A stretch of 34,777 nucleotides of DNA, from positions 1 to 34,777 of the forward strand of contig CAZRHH010000027.1 of NCBI GenBank assembly GCA_964599885.1. The letters are read 5' to 3'. The position numbers and the translations under genes were made by a program. Every line of letters starts with the position of its first letter. The first letter of the stretch is position 1. The stretch comes from CAZRHH01 sp964599885. GTDB taxonomy: Bacteria > Chloroflexota > Dehalococcoidia > DSTF01 > JACRBR01. Shown piece by piece: positions 1-8,778 of the stretch. The notes below the pieces were generated by a model. It did no database searches and was not told where the DNA came from. It saw only the letters and a list, made by a program, of their open reading frames with translations.

Positions 1-1
1 G

Positions 2-502
2 CCGGCGCCGCCACCACCACTGCCGCCACCTCCGCCACCGGCGACGCCCGTACCGGCGCCGCCGCCACCATCAGTGCCCCGGGCATCGGCCGACGGCTGG
101 CACGATGCGCAGTTCACGCGGCAGGTATTCGATGGGGTCAACCGCCGGCGCGCGCAGCAAGGTCTCGGACCGCTTTCGCAGGAGCCGAGGCTCGCGAACG
201 CTTCGACGAACTACGCGCAGTTGCTGGGCGCGCACCGCTGGTTCTCGCACACCGGCCCGGACGGCTCGTCGATGGTCGATCGGATCACGGCGGCCGGCTT
301 CCCGTTCACGGTGCAGGTCGGGGAAGTGCTGGCGATGGGGTCCGAGGGCTGGCCGCCGGAGGGCGTCGTCCAGGCGTGGATCGATAGCGCGGCGCACCGC
401 GATCAGATCCTGAACGGCGCGTATACGCGCGCGGGCGCCGACTGTTACTTCTCGCGCGAGCCGAGTCTGATGGTGCGCTGTGTGATGAACCTGGCAGGCT
501 AA
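2..502 (+). CDS. CAP/SCP-domain secreted protein, 3' part only
   Basis: The reading frame is open from the first bases of the window, so the gene begins upstream. The visible part starts with a proline-rich linker of about 24 residues (repeated Pro/Ala codons, positions 2-73). A CAP (SCP/PR-1-like) domain follows: the pattern FDGVNRRRAQQGLGPL, an alpha-helical stretch, HRWFSHTGPDGSS, and QAWIDSAAHRDQIL before the final YFSRE...CVMN strand. The His in HRWFSHTG and the His in SAAHR match the usual cleft histidines of bacterial CAP proteins. Bacterial CAP proteins are normally exported, and a Pro-rich spacer suggests an anchored or multidomain surface protein. The GTG at 74 is internal to the frame and is not needed as a start. 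Function in this organism is unknown. Confidence 0.85.
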   Translation, partial: PAPPPPLPPPPPPATPVPAPPPPSVPRASADGWHDAQFTRQVFDGVNRRRAQQGLGPLSQEPRLANASTNYAQLLGAHRWFSHTGPDGSSMVDRITAAGFPFTVQVGEVLAMGSEGWPPEGVVQAWIDSAAHRDQILNGAYTRAGADCYFSREPSLMVRCVMNLAG

Positions 503-528
503 ATGCCCGGACGCGCGGTCCGGCGCGG

Positions 529-557
529 TTGACAGCGTTCATCGGACACCTTACTGT
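529..557 (+). promoter_or_regulatory. sigma70-type promoter for the dockerin-like gene
   Basis: A perfect -35 TTGACA (529-534), a 17-base spacer and a -10-like TACTGT (552-557) stand 32 bases before the ATG at 590. A short GC-rich inverted repeat (508-524, CCGGA...TCCGG) lies just upstream and could end transcription of the CAP gene, although it has no T-tract. Confidence 0.65.
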
Positions 558-589
558 CGCCGTGTTCCCCGCCACGGAACGGTGATCCC

Positions 590-1540
590 ATGCGTCGCTG
601 CTCGACTCTCGTCCATGCGCTGCTACTGGCGGTCGTGTGCTGCCTCGCCGTCGTCGCATCGCCGGCCAGCGCGGGCGCGCCTTCACCAACCCCGGCGCTC
701 AACATGATCCCCGAGGGCAACGCTAACAACGTCAACCTCTCGACTCCCGCTGCCAACCTCTGGATCTGCACGACGGGCGATTGCGCCGGACCGGGCGAGG
801 GCAACCTGATCGTCTTCCAGTACGCCTCCGGTATCAGCACCGGCGACATGGATAGCGACGGCGTCACCGACGGGCTTGGCGCCCACGAGTTCTCGGTCGA
901 TTTCGACAACTTCGTCATCTCGTCGGTCAACCCGACCGATGTGGGGTTCAACCCAGGCCCGCTGACGCCGCATCCTGACGGCGGCGATGGCGTGACCGAC
1001 GGCGAAGGCGCGGCGCGCGGGCCATCGAACTGCGCGTTTTCGATCGTTGCCGAAGCGGGCTATCTGCGCTTCGGTTGCGTGACGGCGGGCGCGGTGCCGG
1101 GCCCGACGGGCGATCTGGACATCGCCCGGCTGAACCTGGTCCCGCACGCCGATCTGGCCGACGATCTGCTCCCGGACAACGGCAATGGCATCCTGACCAG
1201 CGTCAGCAATTACAACTGCGAGCTGGTCGATGTGTTCGGCCATCCCGTGCAGGGCTCGATCAACGGCGGCATCCTCCCGGTATGCGGGGACCTGGCTGTG
1301 ACGGTACGCATCCTTGAAGGCGACGTGAATCTGGACTGCGTGATCGATGTCGCGGATGAGCAGGCGATCGCGTACCGCTACGCGTCCGCGTTCGGCGATG
1401 CGCTGTACGACTCGTGGTACGACCTCGAGCCGCACGCACAGGATCTCGATATCGGCGTGCTCGACATCGAGAAGGTGGTCGCGCGCGAAGGCTCGACGTG
1501 CCAGGCGCCGATGCAGCCGCAACCGCCGCTGACGCCGTAA
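590..1540 (+). CDS. Secreted protein with C-terminal dockerin-like Ca-binding repeats
   Basis: The 316-aa product starts with a clear Sec signal peptide (MRRCSTLVHALLLAVVCC..., cleavage likely after ASPASA near residue 28). The central part is an unrecognised beta-rich region with scattered Asp/Gly motifs, such as GDMDSDGVTDG and HPDGGDGVTDGEG, that resemble Ca-binding loops. Near the C-terminus GDVNLDCVIDVADEQAIAYRY followed by LDIGVLDIEKVVARE has the duplicated D-x-N-x-D...D and hydrophobic-helix pattern of type I dockerin repeats. Dockerins classically bind cohesins, but no cohesin is visible here, so the partner is unknown. A strong promoter (529-557) lies just upstream. It shares the C-terminal repeat type with the 686-aa protein at 24185-26245. 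Confidence 0.8.
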   Translation: MRRCSTLVHALLLAVVCCLAVVASPASAGAPSPTPALNMIPEGNANNVNLSTPAANLWICTTGDCAGPGEGNLIVFQYASGISTGDMDSDGVTDGLGAHEFSVDFDNFVISSVNPTDVGFNPGPLTPHPDGGDGVTDGEGAARGPSNCAFSIVAEAGYLRFGCVTAGAVPGPTGDLDIARLNLVPHADLADDLLPDNGNGILTSVSNYNCELVDVFGHPVQGSINGGILPVCGDLAVTVRILEGDVNLDCVIDVADEQAIAYRYASAFGDALYDSWYDLEPHAQDLDIGVLDIEKVVAREGSTCQAPMQPQPPLTP

Positions 1541-1552
1541 CGGCTGCGGCGC

Positions 1553-2026
1553 CTACGCGCCGAGCAGCGCCGTCACGACCTCGTTGATCATCCGGCCGTC
1601 GGCGCGGCCTTTGAGGCGCGCGATCGCCAAGGGCATCACTTTCGACTTGTCGCCGGCGCCGCTCGCGCCCGTCTCGGCGATGACGGCGCGCACTTCCGTC
1701 TCGATCTCGTCGCGGCTCAACTGCTGGGGGAGATACGCCTCGAGGATCGCCAGCTCGCCCGTCTCACGCTCGACGAGGTCGGCGCGCTTCGCCTTGCCGA
1801 ACTCCTCGATGCTCTCGCGACGCTGCTTCGCCTGCTTCTGCACCACATCGAGCACGTCGGCGTCCGACAGATCGGTGCGGCCGGCGTTCTCCGCTTTCAC
1901 GTTCACGCGCGCGATCTCGGTGTTGCTGATCGCCGTCAGCACGCTGCGCAGCACGTTTCGGCGTAGCTCGTCGCCGGCGCGCATGGCGTCCTTCAGATCC
2001 TGCGCGAGCTGCTCCTTGAGTGGCAT
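1553..2026 (-). CDS. GatB/YqeY domain protein
   Basis: The 157-aa product begins at the ATG MPLKEQLAQDLKDAM, preceded on its strand by GGAG about 8 nt upstream; the frame is open further upstream but lacks support there. It has the YqeY signatures: N-terminal helix with KDAMRAGDELRRNVLRS, then KQRRESIEEF, LEAYLPQQLS and the C-terminal KSKVMPLAIARLKGRADGR. YqeY proteins are stand-alone relatives of the tRNA-binding tail domain of GatB. A role in tRNA-dependent amidotransfer is assumed but not proven for the stand-alone family. The length is typical (about 150 aa). It ends 13 bases after the preceding convergent gene stops. Confidence 0.92.
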   Translation of the reverse strand: MPLKEQLAQDLKDAMRAGDELRRNVLRSVLTAISNTEIARVNVKAENAGRTDLSDADVLDVVQKQAKQRRESIEEFGKAKRADLVERETGELAILEAYLPQQLSRDEIETEVRAVIAETGASGAGDKSKVMPLAIARLKGRADGRMINEVVTALLGA

Positions 2027-2238
2027 GTGCGTTTCTCCGATGCGTGCGAGCTGCCAATCTGCGGCCAATGTAGTGGCCGGGTGGTCGCCCTTCGGGCCTA
2101 TGGTACGGCGGCGCCGACCCTTACGGGAACGTCACAACCGCGACGGCAGGTTCACCGAGATGGCGCGTCGCGGTGCAGCTATGTGCGCTGCCTGCCGAAT
2201 ATTGTTTCGTGGCCTGACGCCAACCAAGGAGCGAACCG

Positions 2239-2712
2239 ATGTTCAACCGCATGCTCGTGCCGATCGATGGGAGCCATTCGTCGGCCAGCGTCGTCCCGTA
2301 CGCCGCCGGACTCGCGAAACGCCTGGATTGTGGTGTTGACCTCGTGCTGGTCGAGCCCGGCGACGGCGCCACGCTGCCGCATCCGGAGCATCACCGCCCC
2401 GCCGCGGCGAGCAGCGCGACCGCGACGCTGATCGCCGGCACGGCGACGCCGGCGCACGTGCGTGAAGCGAACGAACGCTACGTCGCCCGACACATCGAAG
2501 AGTTTGAAGCGCTTGGCATCGAAGCCGGCGGTCGCGTCGTCTGTGGCGATCCGGTCGATGAGATCCTGCGCGCGGCGCTCGATCTGCGCTCCGACGTGAT
2601 CGCGATGGCGACGCGGAAGCTGAGCAACTTCGCCCGGCGCGACACCGGCAGCGTCGCCGAAGAAGTGCTCTGGCGCTCAAAGCTTCCGGTGCTGCTGATC
2701 GCGAACGGCTAG
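2239..2712 (+). CDS. Universal stress protein (UspA family)
   Basis: The 157-aa single Usp domain starts at ATG 2239, preceded by AAGGAG at about 9 nt. The N-terminal strand MFNRMLVPIDGSHSSA and the C-terminal TGSVAEEVLWRSKLPVLLI are characteristic. In ATP-binding Usp proteins the loop reads G-x2-G-x9-G-S/T. Here the first part is ATRKLSNF, so the leading glycines are lost while the final GS is kept, and nucleotide binding is uncertain. Usp proteins are cytoplasmic and linked to stress survival, but the specific role here cannot be read from sequence. It stands alone, with genes of unrelated function on each side. Confidence 0.9.
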   Translation: MFNRMLVPIDGSHSSASVVPYAAGLAKRLDCGVDLVLVEPGDGATLPHPEHHRPAAASSATATLIAGTATPAHVREANERYVARHIEEFEALGIEAGGRVVCGDPVDEILRAALDLRSDVIAMATRKLSNFARRDTGSVAEEVLWRSKLPVLLIANG

Positions 2713-2778
2713 GGCGTTTCCTCAGAACGGCCTTACCGATGCTGCAGAGACGCAAGTCGATCTCAATCTCCTGCGAGA

Positions 2779-3150
2779 TCACAGCCCGAAAATCGGATTC
2801 GATGGACCCGCGCCCGGGCCGACCATCCAGAAGCGCACGGACGTCGCCTCCGGCGGAACCAGTGGCAGTGGAAGTTCAAGCGGCTGGTTCACGCCATCTG
2901 ACAGCTCACCGAACCCCACGATTGTGAAGTGTTGTAATACGCCGCGCAGCCAGAGAACTTCACCAGGGTAGTCCTCGTTCGCGCGCACCGAGCCTGTGGT
3001 CGTCACCGTGTCGCCTGAACGGCTTGCCTCCAGATTGGACATCGTCAGCTCCAACGGGGGGAGCGCCGATATCCACGCTGGCGAATCGCCCTTCGCGACC
3101 TGTGCGCCTTTGCGGTGAACCACCGATTGCCCGTGCCTCGTCCCCTCCAT
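2779..3150 (-). CDS. Small hypothetical protein, FxLYD-like beta domain
   Basis: The open frame of up to 123 aa is on the minus strand, tail-to-tail with the Usp gene. The first 35 residues (MEGTRHGQSVVHRKG...) look atypical and no Shine-Dalgarno is seen, so the true start may be internal, for example near LTMSNLEASRSGD. From there the pattern TVTTTGSVRANED...PGEVLWLRGVL...PLPLVPPEATSVRFWMV resembles the small beta-sandwich FxLYD-type domain often found in secreted or lipoprotein fragments. No signal peptide is visible, so this may be a 5'-truncated remnant of a larger secreted protein. It is transcribed away from pepA and its start region overlaps pepA's presumed promoter. Confidence 0.4.
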   Translation of the reverse strand: MEGTRHGQSVVHRKGAQVAKGDSPAWISALPPLELTMSNLEASRSGDTVTTTGSVRANEDYPGEVLWLRGVLQHFTIVGFGELSDGVNQPLELPLPLVPPEATSVRFWMVGPGAGPSNPIFGL

Positions 3151-3194
3151 ATCATGCCTCCCATACCGAAACTTGATACGAGAGGCCCCGCATC

Positions 3195-4703
3195 ATGCAG
3201 ATCACCGTCGAGTCCGGCGACATCATCAAATCCGAGGCGCCGTGCGTCGTCGTTAACCTGTTCGAGGGCGTCACAGCGCCCGGCGGCGCGACCGGCGCCG
3301 TCGATAGCGCGCTCGCCGGCGCCATCAGCGAACTGATCGCCGCTGGCGATATTCGCGGCAAGTACGGCGAACTGACGATGCTCCACACCTTCGGCAAGAT
3401 GCCGTCCCCGCGCGTGCTCGTCGCCGGTCTCGGCAAGCAGGCCGAATTCACGGCTGACCGGCTGCGCGAGTTGAGCGCCACGCTGTCGCGGCACCTCCGC
3501 GCAAAGCGCGTCGAGCGCTACACGACGATCGTCCACGGGGCCGGCATCGGCGCGATGGATCCGGCGGCGTGCGCGCAGGCACTCGTCGAGGGCGCCGTGC
3601 TCGGCCTCTACCGTTTCGACCGCCACAAGCGCACGGACGACGACGCCACCGTGATCGCCGCGGTCACCATCGTCGAACACGACGCTTCGAAGACGGACGC
3701 GATCCGCAACGCCGCCGAGCGCGGCCGAATCGCCGCCGAAGCAGCGAACATCGCCCGCGACTTCGCGAATGAACCGGCGAACGTACTGACGCCGACGGAG
3801 TTCGCGGCGCGCGCGCAGACGCTCGCCACGGAGCACGGCCTCGGCTTCCATCTGTACGACCGCGAGTGGGCCGAAGAGATGGGCATGGGCGCGTTTCTCG
3901 GCGTCGCCCGCGGCAGCGCGCAGCCGCCGAAGTTCATGGTGCTGACGTACCAGGGCGGCGTCGAAACGAAGGCGCTCGGACTGATCGGCAAGGGCATCAC
4001 GTTCGACACCGGCGGCATCTCGATCAAGCCCGCCGCCGGCATGGAAGAGATGAAGGGCGACATGTCCGGCGGCGCCGCCGTCATCGCCGCGATGATCGCC
4101 ATCGCGCAGCTCAAGCCGAAGATCAACGTCACCGCAATCGTGCCGGCGACGGAGAACATGCCCGGCGGCAACGCCACGAGGCCCGGCGACGTGCTGAAAG
4201 CGATGAACGGTAAGACGATCGAGGTGATCAACACGGACGCCGAGGGCCGCCTGATCCTCGCCGACGCGCTGTCTTACGCGTGCAAGCTCGATCTCTCGCC
4301 GCTCGTCGATGTGGCGACGCTTACGGGCGCGATCTCGATAGCGCTCGGCAACGTGGCGTTCGGCGTCATGTCGTCAAGCGATGCGCTGGTCGCACGCCTC
4401 TTCACCGCTGCGTCGCACGCCGGCGAGAAGTGCTGGCAACTGCCGATGTTCAGCGAGTACAAGGAGCTGAACAAGAGCACCATCGCCGACATGCGCAACA
4501 GCGGCGCGCGCGGCGCCGGATCGATCGCCGCCGCGTTCTTCCTCCGCGAGTTCGTCGACGACCGCCCCTGGGCCCACCTCGACATCGCCGGCGTCGACTT
4601 CTTTGACAAGGAAAAGGGCACGACCCTGAAGGGCGGGAGCGGGATTCCGGTGCGGACGCTGGTGAATCTCGCGATGGAACTCGCGGAGCGCCCGCTGGAG
4701 TAG
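3195..4703 (+). CDS. pepA: Leucyl aminopeptidase (M17 family)
   Basis: The 502-aa product has the normal family length. The start at ATG 3195 is preceded by CGAGAGG. The C-terminal catalytic half has the M17 signature NTDAEGRLIL (about residues 346-355) and the metal-binding lysine/aspartate loop GKGITFDTGGISIKP (about 265-279), plus MKGDMSGGAAV and the VDVATLTGA strand. M17 peptidases are cytoplasmic hexamers with two divalent metals that remove N-terminal residues, mainly leucine, from peptides. The N-terminal macro-like domain is present (LFEGVTAPGGATGAVD). It appears to be monocistronic: an inverted repeat and an independent -10 separate it from the next gene. Confidence 0.96.
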   Translation: MQITVESGDIIKSEAPCVVVNLFEGVTAPGGATGAVDSALAGAISELIAAGDIRGKYGELTMLHTFGKMPSPRVLVAGLGKQAEFTADRLRELSATLSRHLRAKRVERYTTIVHGAGIGAMDPAACAQALVEGAVLGLYRFDRHKRTDDDATVIAAVTIVEHDASKTDAIRNAAERGRIAAEAANIARDFANEPANVLTPTEFAARAQTLATEHGLGFHLYDREWAEEMGMGAFLGVARGSAQPPKFMVLTYQGGVETKALGLIGKGITFDTGGISIKPAAGMEEMKGDMSGGAAVIAAMIAIAQLKPKINVTAIVPATENMPGGNATRPGDVLKAMNGKTIEVINTDAEGRLILADALSYACKLDLSPLVDVATLTGAISIALGNVAFGVMSSSDALVARLFTAASHAGEKCWQLPMFSEYKELNKSTIADMRNSGARGAGSIAAAFFLREFVDDRPWAHLDIAGVDFFDKEKGTTLKGGSGIPVRTLVNLAMELAERPLE

Positions 4704-4706
4704 CTT

Positions 4707-4745
4707 GCTTAGCAGCGGCGCCTCCTCTCGGCACGTTGCTAAGCT
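4707..4745. promoter_or_regulatory. Inverted repeat over the -10 of the 371-aa gene
   Basis: GCTTAGCA (4707-4714) and TGCTAAGC (4737-4744) form a perfect 8-bp inverted repeat separated by 22 bases, in the 47-base gap after pepA. The right arm overlaps TAAGCT (4740-4745), a TANNNT box 5 nt before ATG 4751. It could be an operator controlling the downstream gene or a weak stem ending the pepA transcript; there is no T-tract. Confidence 0.4.
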
Positions 4746-4750
4746 GAGCC

Positions 4751-5866
4751 ATGCATTACGTTCTGAACACCAGCCTTTCATCTATCGACTCGGTAGTGCC
4801 TGGCCTTCCGACGCCGGAGGCTGATATACGCGGAGGGCTCGCCGAGGATCTCCTGTGGTACGACCGCGTCGTCATCGTCACCTCTACCTTTCACGAGGTG
4901 AAGCACCTCATTAGATGGATGACGATCGACCGCCTCGTCGAGATTGTCGAACGCGGTGAATTAGGTTTCCTTCGCGTGCCCAATACACTCGGCTATATGA
5001 ATGCCTCCGGGCGCCGTCGAGGAGGATTCACGAGCGGACCAGGACTGATCGCGTTCAGAGCCCAAGGGCAACCACATCAAGTGGATTGGCGGGAGCAGAT
5101 GTGCATCATCCTCCGCGAGTCGCTGCCGTGCGGTCAGCGGCGAGCAGAGGGAATTACCGACTCATTGGCGGCCGGCGTCGAAGACTCGGATCCGGCCGAG
5201 CACTTCGCCGGCGCGATTGAGGCAGCGCGAAACGATCTTAACCATCCAGACATCACTAGGTTCATCGGATTGTCAGGCGATGACGACGTCGATGATCTCC
5301 CTTCTGGGGACATCAGGATACAAAGGCTCCTGCGGGTGGCGGTGGCGAACCATGACATGCTGTTGGCCGTCGGGCGTCCGGACGCAAGGTTGCATTCGGA
5401 TCCGGTCGTTAAGGATGTGTTGGAGGCCAAACTCCAACGCCTCCTGCCTCACTCCGCCGCTGCGCTAGGAATGAATCACCTGCTCGAAATTGAGGATCTG
5501 CCAGGCGTCGCCGAATCGGTTAGAGCTCGAAGCATCTCCTTCGATCAAGTCATGGTCGCGCGGCGGTCGGAGAACGGACGTCGTTTTCGCGAATGGCTCG
5601 ATGTCGCAGTTGCCGGAGATGACGAAAAGGAGGCAGTGAGGGAGTATATCGCCGCGATAGAGGCAGCAGGAGCACCGGTGCCGCTGACGGCGAAACTCGC
5701 ACGCTTCATTTCTGGCGCAATCGTCGGCGGGGCCTTGGGCGCCGCGTTGGGTCCTGCGGCTGGCTTGGCCGTCGGTGCGTTGGACGCATTGCTTCTCGAT
5801 CGACTTGCGGACTCGTGGACACCGGGTGCCTTTCTGGACGACGAACTTGCGGCGCTCTTGGGTTAG
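4751..5866 (+). CDS. Hypothetical protein with C-terminal glycine-rich membrane hairpin
   Basis: This 371-aa protein is not one I recognise. The N-terminal 300 residues look globular and soluble, with a start such as MHYVLNTSLSSIDSVVPGLP, a DLLWYDRVVIVTS strand, and many acidic/basic helices. Residues about 318-352 form one or two hydrophobic Gly/Ala-rich segments (ISGAIVGGALGAALGPAAG and LAVGALDALLL). These resemble glycine-zipper membrane segments, followed by a short acidic tail ending ELAALLG. There is no signal peptide. Codon use and base composition look less GC-biased than the neighbours (many GGA, TCA, AGG codons), hinting at acquisition by transfer. The start codon follows a TAAGCT -10-like box by 5 nt with no Shine-Dalgarno, suggesting a leaderless mRNA. 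Confidence 0.75.
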   Translation: MHYVLNTSLSSIDSVVPGLPTPEADIRGGLAEDLLWYDRVVIVTSTFHEVKHLIRWMTIDRLVEIVERGELGFLRVPNTLGYMNASGRRRGGFTSGPGLIAFRAQGQPHQVDWREQMCIILRESLPCGQRRAEGITDSLAAGVEDSDPAEHFAGAIEAARNDLNHPDITRFIGLSGDDDVDDLPSGDIRIQRLLRVAVANHDMLLAVGRPDARLHSDPVVKDVLEAKLQRLLPHSAAALGMNHLLEIEDLPGVAESVRARSISFDQVMVARRSENGRRFREWLDVAVAGDDEKEAVREYIAAIEAAGAPVPLTAKLARFISGAIVGGALGAALGPAAGLAVGALDALLLDRLADSWTPGAFLDDELAALLG

Positions 5867-5948
5867 CTGCGCGCTGCGGGTTCCCGCGGTGCGAGTCGCA
5901 CATCGTCTCATACGGCGAACTTACGCTGCGGCCCAACACCTGTCGTTT

Positions 5949-7472
5949 TCACAGATCAGCCCGTACAAACTCACTGATCCGTTCGCCGATCATGATGGTG
6001 GGGATGTTGGTGTTCGCGCGGGGGACGCGGGGCATGATCGACGCGTCGGCGAGGCGCAGCCCGCTGACGCCGTACACGAGCCCGCGCTCGTCGCAGACGG
6101 ACATGGGGTCGTCGTCGGGCCCCATGCGCGCGGTACACGACGGGTGCGCGCCGGTGCCGCAGTTGCGCCGGATCCACGCTTCCAGCGTCGCCGCGTCGCC
6201 AAGCTCCGCTTCGTTCGGGCGACGCATCCCGTCGCTGACGCCGGCGATCGCCTTCGTGTTGACGAGTTCGACGCCGCGATGCACGCCGTCGCGCAGCTTC
6301 TCGAAGTCGCGCTCGTCCGATAGATAATCCATCACGATCCGCGGCCGCGCATCGATGTCCGCACTATCGAACTCCAGCCGTCCGAACGAGTACGACTTGA
6401 AGACGCACGCCGCGAGCCCCATCAGCAGCCGCCCGCCCGGAATGTGCATGAACGACAGCGGTTCGAGCTGCATGTCATTGACGTCGCTGCTGCCTGTTGC
6501 GGTGTAGCGCAGTGTCGTCTGGATGACAGGCTGATCGAAGTTCGCGACGCCGTCCTTCGGCGTCAGCGTCGGCCCGATGGCCGGGTGATCCTGCAGGTTC
6601 TGCCCGACACCGGCACGCTCGCACGTCACGGCGATGCCGAGGCGGCCGAGCACATCGCGCGGCCCGATGCCGGAGCGCAGCAGGATCGGCGGCGTGTGAA
6701 TCGCGCCAGCCGCCAGCACGACATGCGGCGCGCTGATCGTCTCGATCGTCCCAGCGCTCGTCCGCACTTCGACGCCCGTCGCCGCGCCGTCGCGAAACAC
6801 CACACGCTGCACCGACGTGTCCGCGCGGATCGTCAGATTCGCGCGGTCGCGCGCCGGCGCCAGGTACGCGATCGCCGTGCTCATGCGCAGGTCGCCGCGC
6901 TTGTTCATTGGGTGCGAACCCCAGCCCGTCGACTCCGGATCGTTGTGATCCGGGCACTCCGGATATCCTCGCTCGGCGCACGCATCGAGAAATGCGTTCT
7001 GGTACGGCACGAGTTCGCTGCGCGGATGACGCCGGATCGGCAGCGGCCCGCTCTTGCCGTGATACGGCGTGTCGAAGTCGGCGTCCGTCTCAAGCCGGAT
7101 GAAGGCCGGCAACACCTGCTCCCACGACCACGACGGACAGCCGAGCGACGCCCACTCGTCGTAGTCCGCCGGCACGCCGCGCAGCGCGATCGCCGTGTTC
7201 ACCGCCGACGATCCGCCCGTGACGCGGCCACGCGCGAACGCCTGCCCGGTGCGGCTCGTCGCGCTCGGCTCGTACCGCAGCTTCCAGTCGTGGTCGAAGA
7301 ACGAGCCGTGGTTGACGTTCCGCAGGTCTTCCGGCAGCGCCTCCATGTTCGGATAGTCCGGCCCCGCTTCGAGCAGCAGCACCCGCACCCGCGGATCCTC
7401 GCTCACGCGCGCGGCGACGACGCTGCCGCCGGAGCCGGCGCCAATGACGATCAGGTCGTAGTCAGTGCTCAT
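5949..7472 (-). CDS. GMC-family FAD-dependent oxidoreductase (choline dehydrogenase-like)
   Basis: The 507-aa protein opens with the FAD dinucleotide-binding strand DLIVIGAGSGGSVVAARVSE and the LLLEAG motif. It then has the GMC signature region GRVTGGSSAVNTAIALRG and the second signature HVVLAAGAIHTPPILLRSGIGP. The C-terminus carries the catalytic region GAHPSCTARMG and ANTNIPTIMIGER, with the usual His and Asn of GMC enzymes. GMC enzymes oxidise alcohols or sugars with FAD; the substrate cannot be assigned from sequence. The ATG at 7472 is preceded by TATACT 8 nt upstream and has no Shine-Dalgarno, so the mRNA is probably almost leaderless. No betaine aldehyde dehydrogenase or choline transporter lies nearby, which argues against naming it betA. 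Confidence 0.93.
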   Translation of the reverse strand: MSTDYDLIVIGAGSGGSVVAARVSEDPRVRVLLLEAGPDYPNMEALPEDLRNVNHGSFFDHDWKLRYEPSATSRTGQAFARGRVTGGSSAVNTAIALRGVPADYDEWASLGCPSWSWEQVLPAFIRLETDADFDTPYHGKSGPLPIRRHPRSELVPYQNAFLDACAERGYPECPDHNDPESTGWGSHPMNKRGDLRMSTAIAYLAPARDRANLTIRADTSVQRVVFRDGAATGVEVRTSAGTIETISAPHVVLAAGAIHTPPILLRSGIGPRDVLGRLGIAVTCERAGVGQNLQDHPAIGPTLTPKDGVANFDQPVIQTTLRYTATGSSDVNDMQLEPLSFMHIPGGRLLMGLAACVFKSYSFGRLEFDSADIDARPRIVMDYLSDERDFEKLRDGVHRGVELVNTKAIAGVSDGMRRPNEAELGDAATLEAWIRRNCGTGAHPSCTARMGPDDDPMSVCDERGLVYGVSGLRLADASIMPRVPRANTNIPTIMIGERISEFVRADL

Positions 7473-7480
7473 GGAAGCAG

Positions 7481-7486
7481 AGTATA
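7481..7486 (-). promoter_or_regulatory. -10 box of the GMC oxidoreductase gene
   Basis: TATACT on the minus strand ends 8 nt before ATG 7472, which would place transcription start one or two bases from the start codon. No good -35 is seen. Confidence 0.45.
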
Positions 7487-7644
7487 TCTGGCCGTCGAAT
7501 CACGATACATTCGAGCCGCGCTGCTCATTGTCGCCCGAAACATCGTGAACTGGACAGAAGGCGACTGAGTCGTGATCCTGTCGTCCGGCCTGGAACCGGG
7601 GCTGACAAGCGGTTCACCGAGATGCAGGACGAAGGGGTTGATGG

Positions 7645-8778
7645 ATGACGCTCAAGGTCGTTGTGCTTGGCGCTGGTTTCGGAGGCCTCGAACTCAGCAC
7701 GATACTTTCCGACACGTTCGCCGATGAACTCGATCTCACCCTGATCGACAGGTCAGATCACTTCGTCTTCGGGTTCTCAAAACTCGACGTGATGTTCGGC
7801 CGGGAGACCGCCGGCGCCGTCCGTCTCCCCTACAGCAAGATTGCGAAGCCGGGCGTGCGATTCCGGCAGGAGACCATCACCGCGATCGATCCTGCAGCGC
7901 GGCGCGTCACCACCGACACCGAAACCTACGAGGCCGACGTGCTCGTCATCGCGGTCGGCGCCGACTACGACATGGATGCGACGCCTGGCCTGCGCGAAGG
8001 CGGCAACGAGTTCTACTCGTTCGCGGGCGCCGAGCGTCTGCGCGAGATCATCCCCACGTTCTCGAAAGGTCGCGCGATCGTCGGTGTAACTTCCACGCCG
8101 TTCAAGTGCCCGCCGGCACCAAGCGAGGCGGCGTTGTTACTGCATGACTACCTCACCACGCACGGCCTCCGCGACGCTTGCGAGATCAGTCTCGTCATGC
8201 CGTTCGGTGTGCCGATCCCACCGTCTCCCGACGCCTCGCGCGCGTTGCTCACCGCCTTCGCCGAGCGCGACATCACGTTCGTCGCCAATCACCTCGTCCG
8301 GGCGATCGATCCCGCGCGCCGCGTCGCTATCCTCGACGACGACACGGAAATGCAGTTCGACCTCTTCCTCGGCGTTCCAAAGCATTGCGTGCCAGCGGTC
8401 GTCGAGGCGAGTGGCATGACGGAAGGCGGCTGGATACCCGTCAACCCCGTGAACCTCAAGACGAAGTTCCCCGGCGTCTATGCCATTGGCGACGTGAACA
8501 GTGTGGGTACGCCGAAAGCCGGCGTCTTCGCCGAAGGCGCAGGGCGCGTCGCCGCCGAATCGATCATCGCCGAATACCGGAGGAGCGACGGACCCGCGCC
8601 CTACACCGGCGCCGGCGCTTGCTACGTGGAGTTCGGAGCGGATCGCGTCGGACGCGTCGACGTTGACTTTCTTTCGGGACCGTCGCCAACCGGCACGTTC
8701 GTCGATCCTTCTACCGCCCTCGTCGGCGAGAAGGAGCACTTTGGAGCGAGTCGCCGGCGCCGCTGGTTTGGCCTATAG
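7645..8778 (+). CDS. FAD-dependent NAD(P)/disulfide oxidoreductase, SQR/NDH-2-like
   Basis: The 377-aa product has an N-terminal FAD-binding motif (KVVVLGAGFGGLELST), a second nucleotide-binding fold and the C-terminal FAD motif FPGVYAIGDVNSVGTPKAG. The STPFKCPPAPSEAALLLHDYL stretch is typical of sulfide:quinone oxidoreductase-like proteins and includes one conserved Cys (about residue 155). The other catalytic cysteines expected of a true SQR are not obvious apart from VPKHCVP, so sulfide oxidation is not proven. These enzymes are usually peripheral membrane flavoproteins feeding electrons to quinone. The ATG at 7645 follows GAAGGGG. The gene's end overlaps the stop of the convergent receiver gene by 6 bases. 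Confidence 0.88.
   Translation: MTLKVVVLGAGFGGLELSTILSDTFADELDLTLIDRSDHFVFGFSKLDVMFGRETAGAVRLPYSKIAKPGVRFRQETITAIDPAARRVTTDTETYEADVLVIAVGADYDMDATPGLREGGNEFYSFAGAERLREIIPTFSKGRAIVGVTSTPFKCPPAPSEAALLLHDYLTTHGLRDACEISLVMPFGVPIPPSPDASRALLTAFAERDITFVANHLVRAIDPARRVAILDDDTEMQFDLFLGVPKHCVPAVVEASGMTEGGWIPVNPVNLKTKFPGVYAIGDVNSVGTPKAGVFAEGAGRVAAESIIAEYRRSDGPAPYTGAGACYVEFGADRVGRVDVDFLSGPSPTGTFVDPSTALVGEKEHFGASRRRRWFGL

Noticed and set aside
5949..7472. Naming the GMC enzyme betA (choline dehydrogenase)
   Set aside because: The family is broad and no betaine pathway or choline uptake gene is nearby.
6444..7568. 374-codon open frame on the plus strand
   Set aside because: Antisense to the GMC oxidoreductase; no start signal and no recognisable domain.
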